This document shows, in pieces, positions 1 to 6,841 of a DNA stretch of 21,811 bases. The stretch is from contig CAYFUR010000059.1 in assembly GCA_964346275.1 (NCBI GenBank), positions 1-21,811 of the forward strand. The letters run 5' to 3'. The notes under the pieces are model-generated. The model had not been told where the DNA came from, did no database searches, and saw nothing but the letters and a program-made list of their open reading frames with translations. This stretch comes from CAYFUR01 sp964346275 (GTDB taxonomy: Bacteria > Sumerlaeota > Sumerlaeia > SLMS01). Positions within the stretch are counted from its first letter, which is position 1. Each line of letters begins with the position of its first letter. The translations under genes were made by a program, and so were the position numbers.

Positions 1-1917
1 CTCGATTTCGCTGAGTTCGCCTTTGAGCTTCTGGGCGAAGGAGTTGCCTTCGAAGGTGCCGCGGATCGCTTCGAAGTCGCGGTCGCGGGCGCCGTCCTTG
101 CCATCGACGCCAAAGCTGATGCGCGCCTCGTCGTCGAATTCTTTCTCGGCATCGAGAAGGATCTTCTTCGTGATGGTGGCCTTGGCCTTATTCCGGCCGG
201 CCTCGAGTTTTTCGAGATCTTCCTCGCTGAGGTCGTCGAGAGACTTGCCGGTGCGCTCTTCGAAGGTCTTCCGCACCCAGGCCCACTCGTCTTTTTCGTA
301 GGACGCCCAGGCTTCCCGGAGGGCGCCCATGACGTCGGCGATGGACTTGAACTTTCCGGCTTCGATATCCGCTTCGAGCTGCTCCAGGCGGTCCTGGGCG
401 ATAAGCAGCCCGCCCACGTCGGCCCACTCGGCGCTGTACACGGCGTCCTTGTCCACGGCGTAGTTTCCGCTCTTGGCGCGCTCGAGAATCTTCCCGTTCA
501 GATACATGTCGATGCCCATGGCGTAATTCTTGGCCCCGTGGCGCATGAGCAGACGCTTGATGCGGATGCCTTTGTATTGAACGACCTTGTTTTCCTTGGG
601 CGTGTTCTTGTGCAGATCAAGGAGCGTTTTCTCGCCCTGGACCATGCGCCCCACAACGTAGGGGCTGAAGACCTCAAAGCGAATCAGGTCGCGTTTCTCC
701 GCGCTTTTGCGGCGGTCGCGGTTCGGCCATTTGTCGCCGTCGCGGCGCGTGCCCACCGTCGTCATGTTCATGGACGGGGTGAGATAGCTGCCGTCGGATT
801 CGCCCTGGACGTAGGAAAAGGGGAATTCGCTGATGTCGAAGTTGGCCATGTTTTTCCCCATGACCACGGAGAAGGGGCTGACCACGCAGGGCCAAAGCAT
901 GTAGGAAAAGGAGCCCGTCTTGCTGCCGCGCTCAACGCGTCCCTGGTGGACGGGGCCCAGCTTATACATGTGGTTGCTCTGATTGGTGCCGGATCCCGCG
1001 TTATAGAAGGAGAACATGCCGGCGATGAGCAGCGTGCTGCGGTGGTGGGTCACCGTGTAAGGACCGCCGAAGACGGCGACCGCTTCGCTGTGGAAGCATT
1101 CGCAGTTGGCGAAGAACATGGAGTTTTCCGAGGAGAACTGGCGGCCGCATTTGACGCCCTGGCCAATAAAGGTCTGGGAAAGGAGCGCGCCGCTGTCGAC
1201 TTTCGATCCTTCGGAAATGATGAAATCTTCGGCGATCACCGTGGAGCCAACAAACGCGGGCGCCTCTTTTTCGCTGAGGATCGTGCCGTTGGTGAGGCGC
1301 GCCGCGCCGCTCACGACGGCAAAGGGGCCGATATTCACGTCGATGATTTCCCGGGTGTAGCACACCTGGGCGCCATCGCCGACGGTGCCTTGATCGGACT
1401 TCACCTTGGCGACGTAGTCGTCGATCAACTTGTCGAACTGCTCGAGCATCTTCGGACGATAACGGTGCTCCGCCATCAGGTAGGCAAACTGGGCCGACAT
1501 TTCATTGAAGATGCGCACTTCGCGGCCGCCGCCCTCGTTGTGGGTCTCCAGCTCGACGCCATTGCCAAAGGTGGCGCCCGAATTGGTGGCCATCACGCCG
1601 ACATCGCTGATGACGGCGCCGCTGCCGATTTTATAGTTGGCGATATGGCTGCCGATATTGCTGATGCGCACATTATCACCCAGCTCGCAATCGATGAGGG
1701 TCGCGTTGCGAATTTCGGCGGGAAGCCTGGCGCCCCCCTCAACGGCCACCTCGCCCTTCAAAGCGCCGAGGTTGACCTTGCCGCCGAATTCGGCTTCGTG
1801 GACGCGCTTGGGATCAAAACCTTCGGCCACCTGCACCGATGCCCAATCGGCGGCGACACAACCTTGTTTCTCTAAGACCTGGATTTCTTCGTTCGATAAT
1901 GCGCGGAAGGCGCTCAT
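1..1917 (-). CDS. DUF4954 family left-handed beta-helix protein (3' end beyond window)
   Basis: The reading frame is open for 639 codons from ATG 1917 to the window edge, with no in-frame stop, so the C-terminus is missing. The start is set by a strong AGGAGG nine bases upstream and the N-terminus MSAFRALSNEE. Residues about 40-125 and 195-320 are rich in G, N, I and V in a hexapeptide-like rhythm (for example IGSHIANYKIGSGAVI), as in left-handed beta-helix acyltransferases. The signature NQSNHMYKLGPVHQG begins at about residue 312, followed by VERGSKTGSFSYMLWP; this is characteristic of DUF4954. After about residue 480 it becomes charged and helical. The family is of unknown function; resemblance to sugar-nucleotide acyltransferases is only at fold level. 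It is divergent from nagB, so a link to amino-sugar or envelope metabolism is possible but unproven. Family assignment is confident; function is not. Confidence 0.9.
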   Translation of the reverse strand, partial: MSAFRALSNEEIQVLEKQGCVAADWASVQVAEGFDPKRVHEAEFGGKVNLGALKGEVAVEGGARLPAEIRNATLIDCELGDNVRISNIGSHIANYKIGSGAVISDVGVMATNSGATFGNGVELETHNEGGGREVRIFNEMSAQFAYLMAEHRYRPKMLEQFDKLIDDYVAKVKSDQGTVGDGAQVCYTREIIDVNIGPFAVVSGAARLTNGTILSEKEAPAFVGSTVIAEDFIISEGSKVDSGALLSQTFIGQGVKCGRQFSSENSMFFANCECFHSEAVAVFGGPYTVTHHRSTLLIAGMFSFYNAGSGTNQSNHMYKLGPVHQGRVERGSKTGSFSYMLWPCVVSPFSVVMGKNMANFDISEFPFSYVQGESDGSYLTPSMNMTTVGTRRDGDKWPNRDRRKSAEKRDLIRFEVFSPYVVGRMVQGEKTLLDLHKNTPKENKVVQYKGIRIKRLLMRHGAKNYAMGIDMYLNGKILERAKSGNYAVDKDAVYSAEWADVGGLLIAQDRLEQLEADIEAGKFKSIADVMGALREAWASYEKDEWAWVRKTFEERTGKSLDDLSEEDLEKLEAGRNKAKATITKKILLDAEKEFDDEARISFGVDGKDGARDRDFEAIRGTFEGNSFAQKLKGELSEIE

Positions 1918-2055
1918 GCTGACTTTCCTCCTGGAGGGTTGAACTCTCGATCGAGCCGGGACCGCCGCGGCTCTCCCGGACGCTGCAATGCCATAGGGAG
2001 AGGCGGGCAAAGTGTCGAGGCATTTCTTGGGGAGCTGCGCTCCAAATAAATCCCG

Positions 2056-2069
2056 ATTGTATAGACAAT
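2056..2069. promoter_or_regulatory. Dyad ATTGT-ATAG-ACAAT, possible operator
   Basis: Perfect 5-bp arms (ATTGT and ACAAT) flank ATAG. The site contains one copy of the over-represented octamer GTATAGAC. It lies about 140 bp upstream of the DUF4954 start and seven bases from a second dyad at 2077-2092. It could be a regulator site, or part of a minus-strand -10 region (TATACAAT on the complement). The role is inferred only. Confidence 0.35.
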
Positions 2070-2076
2070 TACAGAG

Positions 2077-2092
2077 TCATCGGGGCCGATGA
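2077..2092. promoter_or_regulatory. Dyad TCATCGG-GG-CCGATGA, possible operator
   Basis: Seven-base arms are perfectly complementary around a GG centre. As DNA this is a 16-bp operator-like palindrome. As RNA it would form a six-base-pair hairpin with a GGGC loop. It sits next to the 2056-2069 dyad in the divergent gap. No T-tract follows on either strand, so a terminator is unlikely. Confidence 0.35.
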
Positions 2093-2238
2093 GAAGGCCG
2101 GGAATATTATTCGATGATGAACGTGCGAGGGAGAGTTGTTAGGCCCTAAATGACTGAATGTGTTGGGATTAGTTTCGCTTTGCCGGGGCCGTGTTTCTTG
2201 AGCTTTGGGAGCGGCTGGCGTGATTCCGGATCAATAAA

Positions 2239-2263
2239 AAAACAGGAGAATGGATTCTGTTTT
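2239..2263. other. Inverted repeat AAAACAGGA / TTCTGTTTT
   Basis: Nine-base arms with one G-U pair flank a seven-base loop (GAATGGA). It lies between the divergent genes, downstream of an A-run. It could be a weak operator or an RNA hairpin, but the AT-rich arms make chance more plausible here than for the neighbouring perfect repeat. Confidence 0.25.
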
Positions 2264-2291
2264 GAATCGGAAATCGGACTCTTTTTTCGAA

Positions 2292-2318
2292 TTGAGACGA
2301 AAGCGGGTTTCGTCTCAA
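2292..2318. promoter_or_regulatory. Perfect 11-bp inverted repeat (TTGAGACGAAA / TTTCGTCTCAA)
   Basis: Two perfectly complementary 11-base arms surround a GCGGG loop, 206 bp upstream of the nagB start. No U-tract follows on the plus strand, and on the minus strand the next bases are TTCGAAAAAAG, so it does not look like a terminator. An operator for a dimeric repressor of nagB, or a leader hairpin if transcription starts upstream, are the two simplest readings. Confidence 0.45.
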
Positions 2319-2455
2319 ACCGGGATGGGGAACTTTCGCTGAAAAACTCTTTTACTCGCGCCATTTGTGTGACAAGTGGCTCTTCCGCTCATTGCACGAC
2401 GAAAACCCTTTACACCAACGCTCCTGGAACTTAGACAGAAGCGGTCCAATTCAAC

Positions 2456-2504
2456 TGCTCCGGCGGGAAAGCCGATTCGGTTTAAGAATCCAAATCCCGG
2501 AGCA
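2456..2504 (+). promoter_or_regulatory. Structured leader just upstream of the nagB ribosome binding site
   Basis: Outer arms TGCTCCGG (2456-2463) and CCGGAGCA (2497-2504) pair perfectly. An inner hairpin GATTC (2474-2478) / GAATC (2486-2490) has the loop GGTTTAA. A competing small hairpin CGGC (2461-2464) / GCCG (2471-2474) shares bases with both. The structure ends eight bases before the AGGAGG of nagB, well placed to influence initiation. It matches no riboswitch that I recognise. Confidence 0.4.
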
Positions 2505-2523
2505 AAAAATTCAGGAGGTCCCA

Positions 2524-3273
2524 ATGGCTGGGAACATCAAACTGCAGGTTCTTGACTCCAAAGCGGAAGTCGCGGCGGAAGCCGCGAAAATCATCGGTGC
2601 CGATATTAAGGCCAAGCCCGAATTCGTGCTGGGCCTTGCCACGGGCTCCACGCCAGAAGGCGCCTATTCCAAGCTGGCCGAGATGAATAAGAAGGGCGAA
2701 GTCGACTTTGCCAAGGTTCGCACGTTTAACCTCGACGAATACTGGGGGCTCGACGGCGACCACGACCAGAGCTACCGCTATTTCATGAACGACAAGTTCT
2801 TTAACCACATTAATATCCGGCCGTGGAATACCCACGTGCTCAATGGCATGGCCCGTTTCCCCGTGCTGGAATGCCGTTCCTTCGAAGAGAAAATTGTCTC
2901 CGTGGGTGGTGTGGATCTCTGGCTTCTGGGCATCGGCCAGAACGGCCACGTGGCCTTCAATGAGCCGGGCAGCCCGGTGGACAGCCGCACGCGCCTGGTG
3001 AGCCTGACCCAGAGCACCATTGACGCTAACAGCGACGGACGCTTCTTCAGCGATCCGAAGGACGTTCCGCGCTGCGCCCTTTCCGCCGGCATCGGCACGA
3101 TCCGCGAATCGCGCAAGATTGTTCTACTGGCCACCGGCGCCAACAAGGCCGACGCTTTCGCCCAGGCTGTCGAAGGCGCCTTCACCCCCGACGTGCCTGC
3201 CAGCCTCCTGCAGGATCATCCCGATTGCATTTTCATCGCGGATAAGGAAGCTGCATCCAAACTGAAAGGGTAA
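2524..3273 (+). CDS. nagB: Glucosamine-6-phosphate deaminase
   Basis: Encodes 249 aa, cytoplasmic. It should convert glucosamine-6-phosphate to fructose-6-phosphate plus ammonia, the last step feeding amino sugars into glycolysis. AGGAGG five bases before ATG 2524 fixes the start; the frame extends upstream to a TTG at 2365 without a ribosome site. Family motifs are the phosphate-loop region LGLATGSTP (36-44), FNLDEYWGL (68-76, catalytic Asp71), GIGQNGHVAFNEPGSP (136-151, with His142 and Glu147) and SRTRLVSLT (154-162). E. coli NagB has Asp in the GNDGH position; here it is Asn140, as in Bacillus-type NagB. The protein is slightly shorter than E. coli NagB and lacks its C-terminal tail. A 6-phosphogluconolactonase (same fold) is less likely because of the FNLDEY and FNEPGSP motifs. 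It is probably cotranscribed with the acyl carrier protein gene 12 bp downstream. Confidence 0.93.
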   Translation: MAGNIKLQVLDSKAEVAAEAAKIIGADIKAKPEFVLGLATGSTPEGAYSKLAEMNKKGEVDFAKVRTFNLDEYWGLDGDHDQSYRYFMNDKFFNHINIRPWNTHVLNGMARFPVLECRSFEEKIVSVGGVDLWLLGIGQNGHVAFNEPGSPVDSRTRLVSLTQSTIDANSDGRFFSDPKDVPRCALSAGIGTIRESRKIVLLATGANKADAFAQAVEGAFTPDVPASLLQDHPDCIFIADKEAASKLKG

Positions 3274-3285
3274 AGGACGAAACGT

Positions 3286-3528
3286 ATGGACAAGGCTGAA
3301 ATCGAAAAGCGCGTAAAGAAGACGGTGGCCGAAGTCCTGGAAGTGGACGAGGCCAGCATCAAGCCGGAACACAAATTCACCACGGACCTGGGCGCCGAGT
3401 CCTTCCAGTCCGTAGAGCTTGTGGCCGCTTTCGAGGAAGAGTTCGACGTCGAGATGGATGACGACGAAGCCCTGAAGGTGCAAACCGTGGGCGACGCGGT
3501 CGAATTCATCAGCACGCTGGTCGACTGA
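3286..3528 (+). CDS. Acyl carrier protein
   Basis: Eighty-residue acidic, four-helix-type carrier protein. The phosphopantetheine site is Ser39 in DLGAESFQSVEL: the usual DSL is ESF here. The following EEEFDVEMDDDEA segment is the strongly acidic helix that docks partner enzymes. AAAGGA nine bases upstream supports ATG 3286. It starts 12 bp after nagB and ends just before a strong terminator, so nagB-acp is likely a two-gene transcript. No fatty-acid synthesis genes (fabF, fabD, fabG, plsX) are present, which is unusual for the housekeeping acpP. It could be a second, specialised carrier protein, or the main one displaced. Carrier-protein identity is certain; pathway is not. Confidence 0.93.
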   Translation: MDKAEIEKRVKKTVAEVLEVDEASIKPEHKFTTDLGAESFQSVELVAAFEEEFDVEMDDDEALKVQTVGDAVEFISTLVD

Positions 3529-3564
3529 TCCAGGCGCCTCTTCCTGCAAGTGTCTATCCACCGG

Positions 3565-3600
3565 CCGGGGAGGGAAGCGATTCTCTCCCCGGTTTGTTCT
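3565..3600 (+). terminator. Rho-independent terminator after nagB-acp
   Basis: A 12-bp stem, CCGGGGAGGGAA (3565-3576) with TTCTCTCCCCGG (3581-3592), has one G-U pair and a GCGA (GNRA-type) tetraloop, followed by TTTGTTCT. It separates nagB-acp from pta-ackA, implying that pta has its own promoter or depends on readthrough. Confidence 0.8.
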
Positions 3601-3632
3601 CAAGTACCCTTTAACCTAGAAAGAAGTTTGCG

Positions 3633-4601
3633 ATGTCTTTGATAGATCAATTCCTGGAAAAAGCCCGTAAGGCCCAGAAGCGTATCGTCCTCCCGGAAAG
3701 CGAAGACGAACGCATGGTGCAAGCCGCCAGCCGGCTTGCCTCGGAAAAAATCGCCCGGCCGATTTTGCTCGGGAAGAAAGAAGAGATCGAGCAGGCGGCC
3801 AGTGGTGTGTCGCTCGAGGGAGTCGAAATCATCGACCCCGCGGAATCGCCGGAGCTTTCGCGCTACGCGGAAGCTTACGCGAAAAAGCGCGGAAAGAAGG
3901 TTTCCCTGGCCCAGCGCATGGTGAAAAAGCCCCTGGTCTTCGGATCGATGATGGCCGCCGAAGGAGACGCCGACGCCATGGTGGCCGGTGTGAGCAACGC
4001 GACCGCGCAGGTGATTTCCGCCGCCGCGCTCGCCACCGGATTCAAAGAGGGAATCAGCCAGGCTTCGAGCTTCTTCCTGATGGTCATTCCCGGCGATCCC
4101 GAGCGCGTTCTGGTTTTTGCCGACTGCGCCGTGGTGATCGACCCGAGCCCCCGGGAACTGGCCGAGATTGCCGTGGTCACGGCCTCCAATGCCCACAAGC
4201 TGCTCGATATCGAGCCCCGCGTTGCCATGCTGTCCTTCTCGACCAATGGAAGCGCAACGCATGCACACGTCGACAAAGTCAAAGAAGCAACGGCCATTGC
4301 GAAAGAAATGGCTCCGGACCTGAAGGTCGACGGCGAATTGCAGCTTGATTCCGCTATCGTGGAAAGTGTTGCTCAGAAGAAGTGCCCTGACTCGCCGTTG
4401 AAGGGTGATGCGAATGTGTTGATCTTTCCCGACCTGAACTCGGGAAATATCGGATACAAGCTGACCCAGCGGCTGGCCAATGCAAAAGCTATCGGCCCCA
4501 TCATGCAGGGATTCGCGGCGCCCGTGAACGATTTGTCCCGCGGCGCCTCGGTGGACGACATTATTGCTGTCTCCGCCATTGCGGCCCTTCAGGCAAGTTG
4601 A
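3633..4601 (+). CDS. pta: Phosphate acetyltransferase
   Basis: 322 aa, the short single-domain Pta type without the regulatory N-terminal part of the E. coli enzyme. It interconverts acetyl-CoA plus phosphate with acetyl phosphate plus CoA in the cytoplasm. Visible family motifs are VLPESEDERM (19-28), DAMVAGVSNAT (114-124), SFSTNGSA (201-208), DGELQLDSA (233-241), NVLIFPDLNSGNIGYK (261-276) and the C-terminal PVNDLSRGAS (297-306), whose Arg303 corresponds to a conserved active-site Arg. ATG 3633 is preceded by AGAAAGAAG, a modest ribosome site. It pairs with acetate kinase 73 bp downstream. Phosphotransbutyrylase is a paralogue, but the length and motifs fit Pta better. Confidence 0.93.
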   Translation: MSLIDQFLEKARKAQKRIVLPESEDERMVQAASRLASEKIARPILLGKKEEIEQAASGVSLEGVEIIDPAESPELSRYAEAYAKKRGKKVSLAQRMVKKPLVFGSMMAAEGDADAMVAGVSNATAQVISAAALATGFKEGISQASSFFLMVIPGDPERVLVFADCAVVIDPSPRELAEIAVVTASNAHKLLDIEPRVAMLSFSTNGSATHAHVDKVKEATAIAKEMAPDLKVDGELQLDSAIVESVAQKKCPDSPLKGDANVLIFPDLNSGNIGYKLTQRLANAKAIGPIMQGFAAPVNDLSRGASVDDIIAVSAIAALQAS

Positions 4602-4619
4602 GGCTTCAGACATCTCAAA

Positions 4620-4644
4620 GGCGGGAGCGCCCGGCGTTCCCGCC
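4620..4644 (+). other. Intercistronic hairpin between pta and ackA
   Basis: Arms GGCGGGAGCG (4620-4629) and CGTTCCCGCC (4635-4644) pair over ten bases with one G-U and a CCCGG loop. No U-run follows (AAATAATC), so it is unlikely to stop transcription. Such hairpins often protect the upstream message from exonucleases or set relative expression; here that is inference. A small TCTCC/GGAGA hairpin (4651-4665) overlaps the ackA ribosome site next to it. Confidence 0.45.
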
Positions 4645-4674
4645 AAATAATCTCCCAGGAGGAGAAACTGGAAG

Positions 4675-5874
4675 ATGATTCTTGTTTTGAACTGCGGCAG
4701 TTCCTCGATCAAATACACGCTCTTCGATATGGCCGAAGAAACCGCCATCATCAAAGGCTCGGTGGAAAAGATCGGCGAAGCCGAACCCTCTCTGAACCAC
4801 ACTTTCGACGGCGAAACCCTCCAGATTGGAGTCGACGCCAAAGACCACGCGGAAGCGGTGCAGCATGTGAAGGAATTGCTCCTTGATCCTTCCAAAGGCG
4901 GAGTCAAGGACGCTTCGGAAATCAAAGCCGTTGGCCATCGCGTGGTCCATGGCGGCGAGCGTTTCATTGAATCGGTTCTGATTTCCGAAGAAGTGGAACA
5001 GATAATCGAGGAGTATTACTCGCTGGCGCCGCTGCACAATCCCCCCAACCTCGTCGGTATTCGGGCGGCGAAGAAGTTCTTTGCCGATGTTCCCCATGTG
5101 GCGGTGTTTGACACCTCGTTCCACCAGAGCATGCCAGCGAAGGCTTATCTCTACGCGATCCGATACGATCTTTACGAGAAAGACCGCATCCGGCGCTATG
5201 GCTTCCACGGCACGTCCCATCGGTACGTGTCCGCGCGCGCGGCAAAGATGCTCGGCGAGCCACTCTTCACAGGAATCACGGCCCATCTTGGCAATGGGTG
5301 TTCCCTGGCCGCGGTGCAGGATGGCAAATCCATCGATACAACCATGGGCCTCACACCGCTGGAAGGGGTTCCCATGGGAACGCGTTCCGGCGATATCGAT
5401 CCGGCGATCATTTTCCATCTGGCTGAGCGCCTGGACATGCGCCTTGGCGATATCAATCGCCTGCTCCAGAAGCAGTCTGGCCTGAAGGGCCTTTCCGGCC
5501 TGAGCAACGACTTGCGCGAAGTCGAGGAGGCAGCGGAAGCCAGGCACGAGCGCGCGGAAATCGCCCTCGAGGTCTATGCCTATCGCGTCCGCAAATACAT
5601 CGGCGCCTACTTGGCTGTGCTTCAGGGAACCCAGGCCATTGTCTTTGCCGGCGGCGTGGGCGAACGAGGCACCAGGATGCGCGAACGGATCCTGGGTGGA
5701 ATGGATCATATGGGCGTAGTGCTCGACAAAGCGGCCAACCAGGAAGTCTCGGGGCGCGAAGGAGAAATCAGCGCGCCCAATTCGCCGATCAAGGTTCTCG
5801 TGGTGCCCACCAACGAGGAACTGATGATCGCCCGCGATACCCAGGACGTGGCGAAAGAAGGCGCGAAGGCCTGA
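4675..5874 (+). CDS. ackA: Acetate kinase
   Basis: 399 aa, normal length for the family. It interconverts acetyl phosphate plus ADP with acetate plus ATP and works with the preceding Pta, either making ATP from acetyl-CoA or activating acetate. Active-site motifs are all present: NCGSSSIK (6-13, Asn6), GHRVVHGGE (87-95, Arg89), LAPLHNPPN (117-125, His121), VFDTSFH (144-150, Asp146), YGFHGTSH (175-182, His178), HLGNGCS (204-210), GTRSGDIDP (235-243, Arg237), FAGGVGE and near the end TNEELMIA with the metal-binding Glu. AGGAGGAG 12-17 bases upstream supports ATG 4675. Butyrate kinase is excluded by these motifs and the length. Confidence 0.96.
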   Translation: MILVLNCGSSSIKYTLFDMAEETAIIKGSVEKIGEAEPSLNHTFDGETLQIGVDAKDHAEAVQHVKELLLDPSKGGVKDASEIKAVGHRVVHGGERFIESVLISEEVEQIIEEYYSLAPLHNPPNLVGIRAAKKFFADVPHVAVFDTSFHQSMPAKAYLYAIRYDLYEKDRIRRYGFHGTSHRYVSARAAKMLGEPLFTGITAHLGNGCSLAAVQDGKSIDTTMGLTPLEGVPMGTRSGDIDPAIIFHLAERLDMRLGDINRLLQKQSGLKGLSGLSNDLREVEEAAEARHERAEIALEVYAYRVRKYIGAYLAVLQGTQAIVFAGGVGERGTRMRERILGGMDHMGVVLDKAANQEVSGREGEISAPNSPIKVLVVPTNEELMIARDTQDVAKEGAKA

Positions 5875-5919
5875 CCCACAGAATTTGGTCGCCATCCTGG
5901 CGGCCATTCCTTCATTTTT

Positions 5920-5948
5920 GCCCCCTCGAAAGAGGGGGCTCTTTTCTT
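5920..5948 (+). terminator. Rho-independent terminator after ackA
   Basis: GCCCCCTC (5920-5927) pairs with GAGGGGGC (5932-5939) around a GAAA tetraloop, followed by TCTTTTCTT. It ends the pta-ackA transcript. The 3' arm is also the only Shine-Dalgarno-like sequence before the TTG start of the next gene at 5947. Confidence 0.85.
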
Positions 5949-6816
5949 GAGAATCGAGACACTGACAAAAACGTATCCAACCGGGCGGAAAGCCCTGGAC
6001 AGCCTGACACTGGAAATCCAGCCGGGGATATTCGGCCTTCTCGGCCCCAACGGCGCGGGCAAGACCTCGCTGCTCGAGATTCTGGCTCTTCAACTCGATT
6101 ATGATCAAGGCTCAGTGAAGCTCAACGATGGCACGGCACTCGGCGGAAATCCGGCCAAGTGGCGGCGGCGCATAGGCTATATGCCGCAAATCTTCGATTT
6201 CCCTCCCAACACCACGGGGCGCGAAATGCTCAAGGAATCCGCCGCGATGCTCGGCCTGTCGCCCCGCCGCCTCAAGCCGCGGATCGACGTCCTGCTCCAA
6301 CGGGTCAACCTCGAATGGGCCGCGAACCGCTACGCCGCGGACTATTCCCGCGGAATGAAGCAGCGCCTGGGCTTTGCCCTCGCCCTGCTCCACGATCCCC
6401 AGGTCCTTCTTCTTGACGAGCCCACCGCCGGCCTCGACCCCCTGGAGCGTGTTCTCTTTCGCAACCTGCTGGCCGAGCTGGCCCCCCGCCACCAGATTCT
6501 TCTCAGCACGCATATCGTGGGCGATGTCGAGCGCTCCTGTTCATCGATCGCTGTGATCGAGCGAGGAACACTGCTTTTCCACGGAACCCCGGAGGAATTA
6601 ACCCGGCGAGTAGAAGGCGCCGTTTACGACATCGCCGTCAGCCCGGAAGAGGCCGACCGCCTGATCGAGGAGCGGCGCGTCATCGCCGTGCATCGCGGCG
6701 AAGAGGGGAAGAACCGGGTTCGTGTCGTTTTACGCCATGACGTGCCGGAAGGAGCCGAACAGCGGCCGGCACGGCTGGAGGACGCATACTTCGATCTTTT
6801 GTCCGGAGGAGTTTAG
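5947..6816 (+). CDS. ABC transporter ATP-binding protein, ABC-2 export type (orphan)
   Basis: 289-aa cytoplasmic ATPase. Walker A GPNGAGKT (33-40), Q-loop Gln81 in YMPQIF, signature YSRGMKQR (133-140, a variant of LSGGQ common in ABC-2 ATPases), Walker B VLLLDEP (153-159), D-loop AGLDP and switch His189 in LLSTHIVGD are complete, so it should be active. Residues about 225-289 form the extra C-terminal domain typical of exporter ATPases. I chose TTG 5947 because it gives the normal family N-terminus (MRIETLTKTYPTG). The frame is open back to the ackA stop, but the only other in-frame start is ATT 5914. No ABC-2 permease is adjacent: the next gene encodes a DUF2339 protein. Sequence features point to export, not to the oligopeptide importer at 10127-15486. 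Confidence 0.88.
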   Translation: MRIETLTKTYPTGRKALDSLTLEIQPGIFGLLGPNGAGKTSLLEILALQLDYDQGSVKLNDGTALGGNPAKWRRRIGYMPQIFDFPPNTTGREMLKESAAMLGLSPRRLKPRIDVLLQRVNLEWAANRYAADYSRGMKQRLGFALALLHDPQVLLLDEPTAGLDPLERVLFRNLLAELAPRHQILLSTHIVGDVERSCSSIAVIERGTLLFHGTPEELTRRVEGAVYDIAVSPEEADRLIEERRVIAVHRGEEGKNRVRVVLRHDVPEGAEQRPARLEDAYFDLLSGGV

Positions 6817-6841
6817 TTGGAAAACGAGTGTTTATTTTCAG

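Larger units (their letters stand above)
1918..2523. promoter_or_regulatory. Divergent control region between DUF4954 gene and nagB
   Basis: This 606-bp gap is long for the window and visibly more AT-rich than its flanks, especially 2040-2410. It holds several dyad symmetries, listed separately, and no convincing gene. Minus-strand TATACAAT (2062-2055 region) and TAATAT are possible -10 boxes for the DUF4954 gene, but neither has a matching -35. I found no clean sigma-70 pair for nagB. The open frames here (for example ATG 2150) lack a ribosome binding site and have odd composition. Confidence 0.6.

Noticed and set aside
538..1875. Long plus-strand open frame opposite the DUF4954 gene
   Set aside because: It is codon-aligned with the minus-strand gene, which has a perfect ribosome site and clear family motifs. 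The plus-strand product has no recognisable domain.
2150..2434. 94-codon frame in the nagB upstream gap
   Set aside because: No ribosome site before ATG 2150, unusual Cys- and Phe-rich composition, and it covers several palindromes.
2456..2522. glmS-type ribozyme or known riboswitch before nagB
   Set aside because: The sequence does not show the conserved core of the glmS ribozyme or any riboswitch I know; only generic stem-loops are visible.
3594..3622. Promoter for pta (TTGTTC, 17 bp, TAGAAA)
   Set aside because: Poor matches at both boxes, overlap with the terminator tail, and almost no leader before the ATG.
3600..4967. 455-codon minus-strand frame over pta
   Set aside because: It is antisense to a textbook Pta and covers the terminator; its product has no family features.
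5947..6816. ATPase for the oligopeptide-type importer
   Set aside because: The YSRGMKQR signature and C-terminal domain fit ABC-2 exporters. Opp-type ATPases carry a C-terminal oligopeptide-binding extension with a different pattern, and the strand and distance argue against it.
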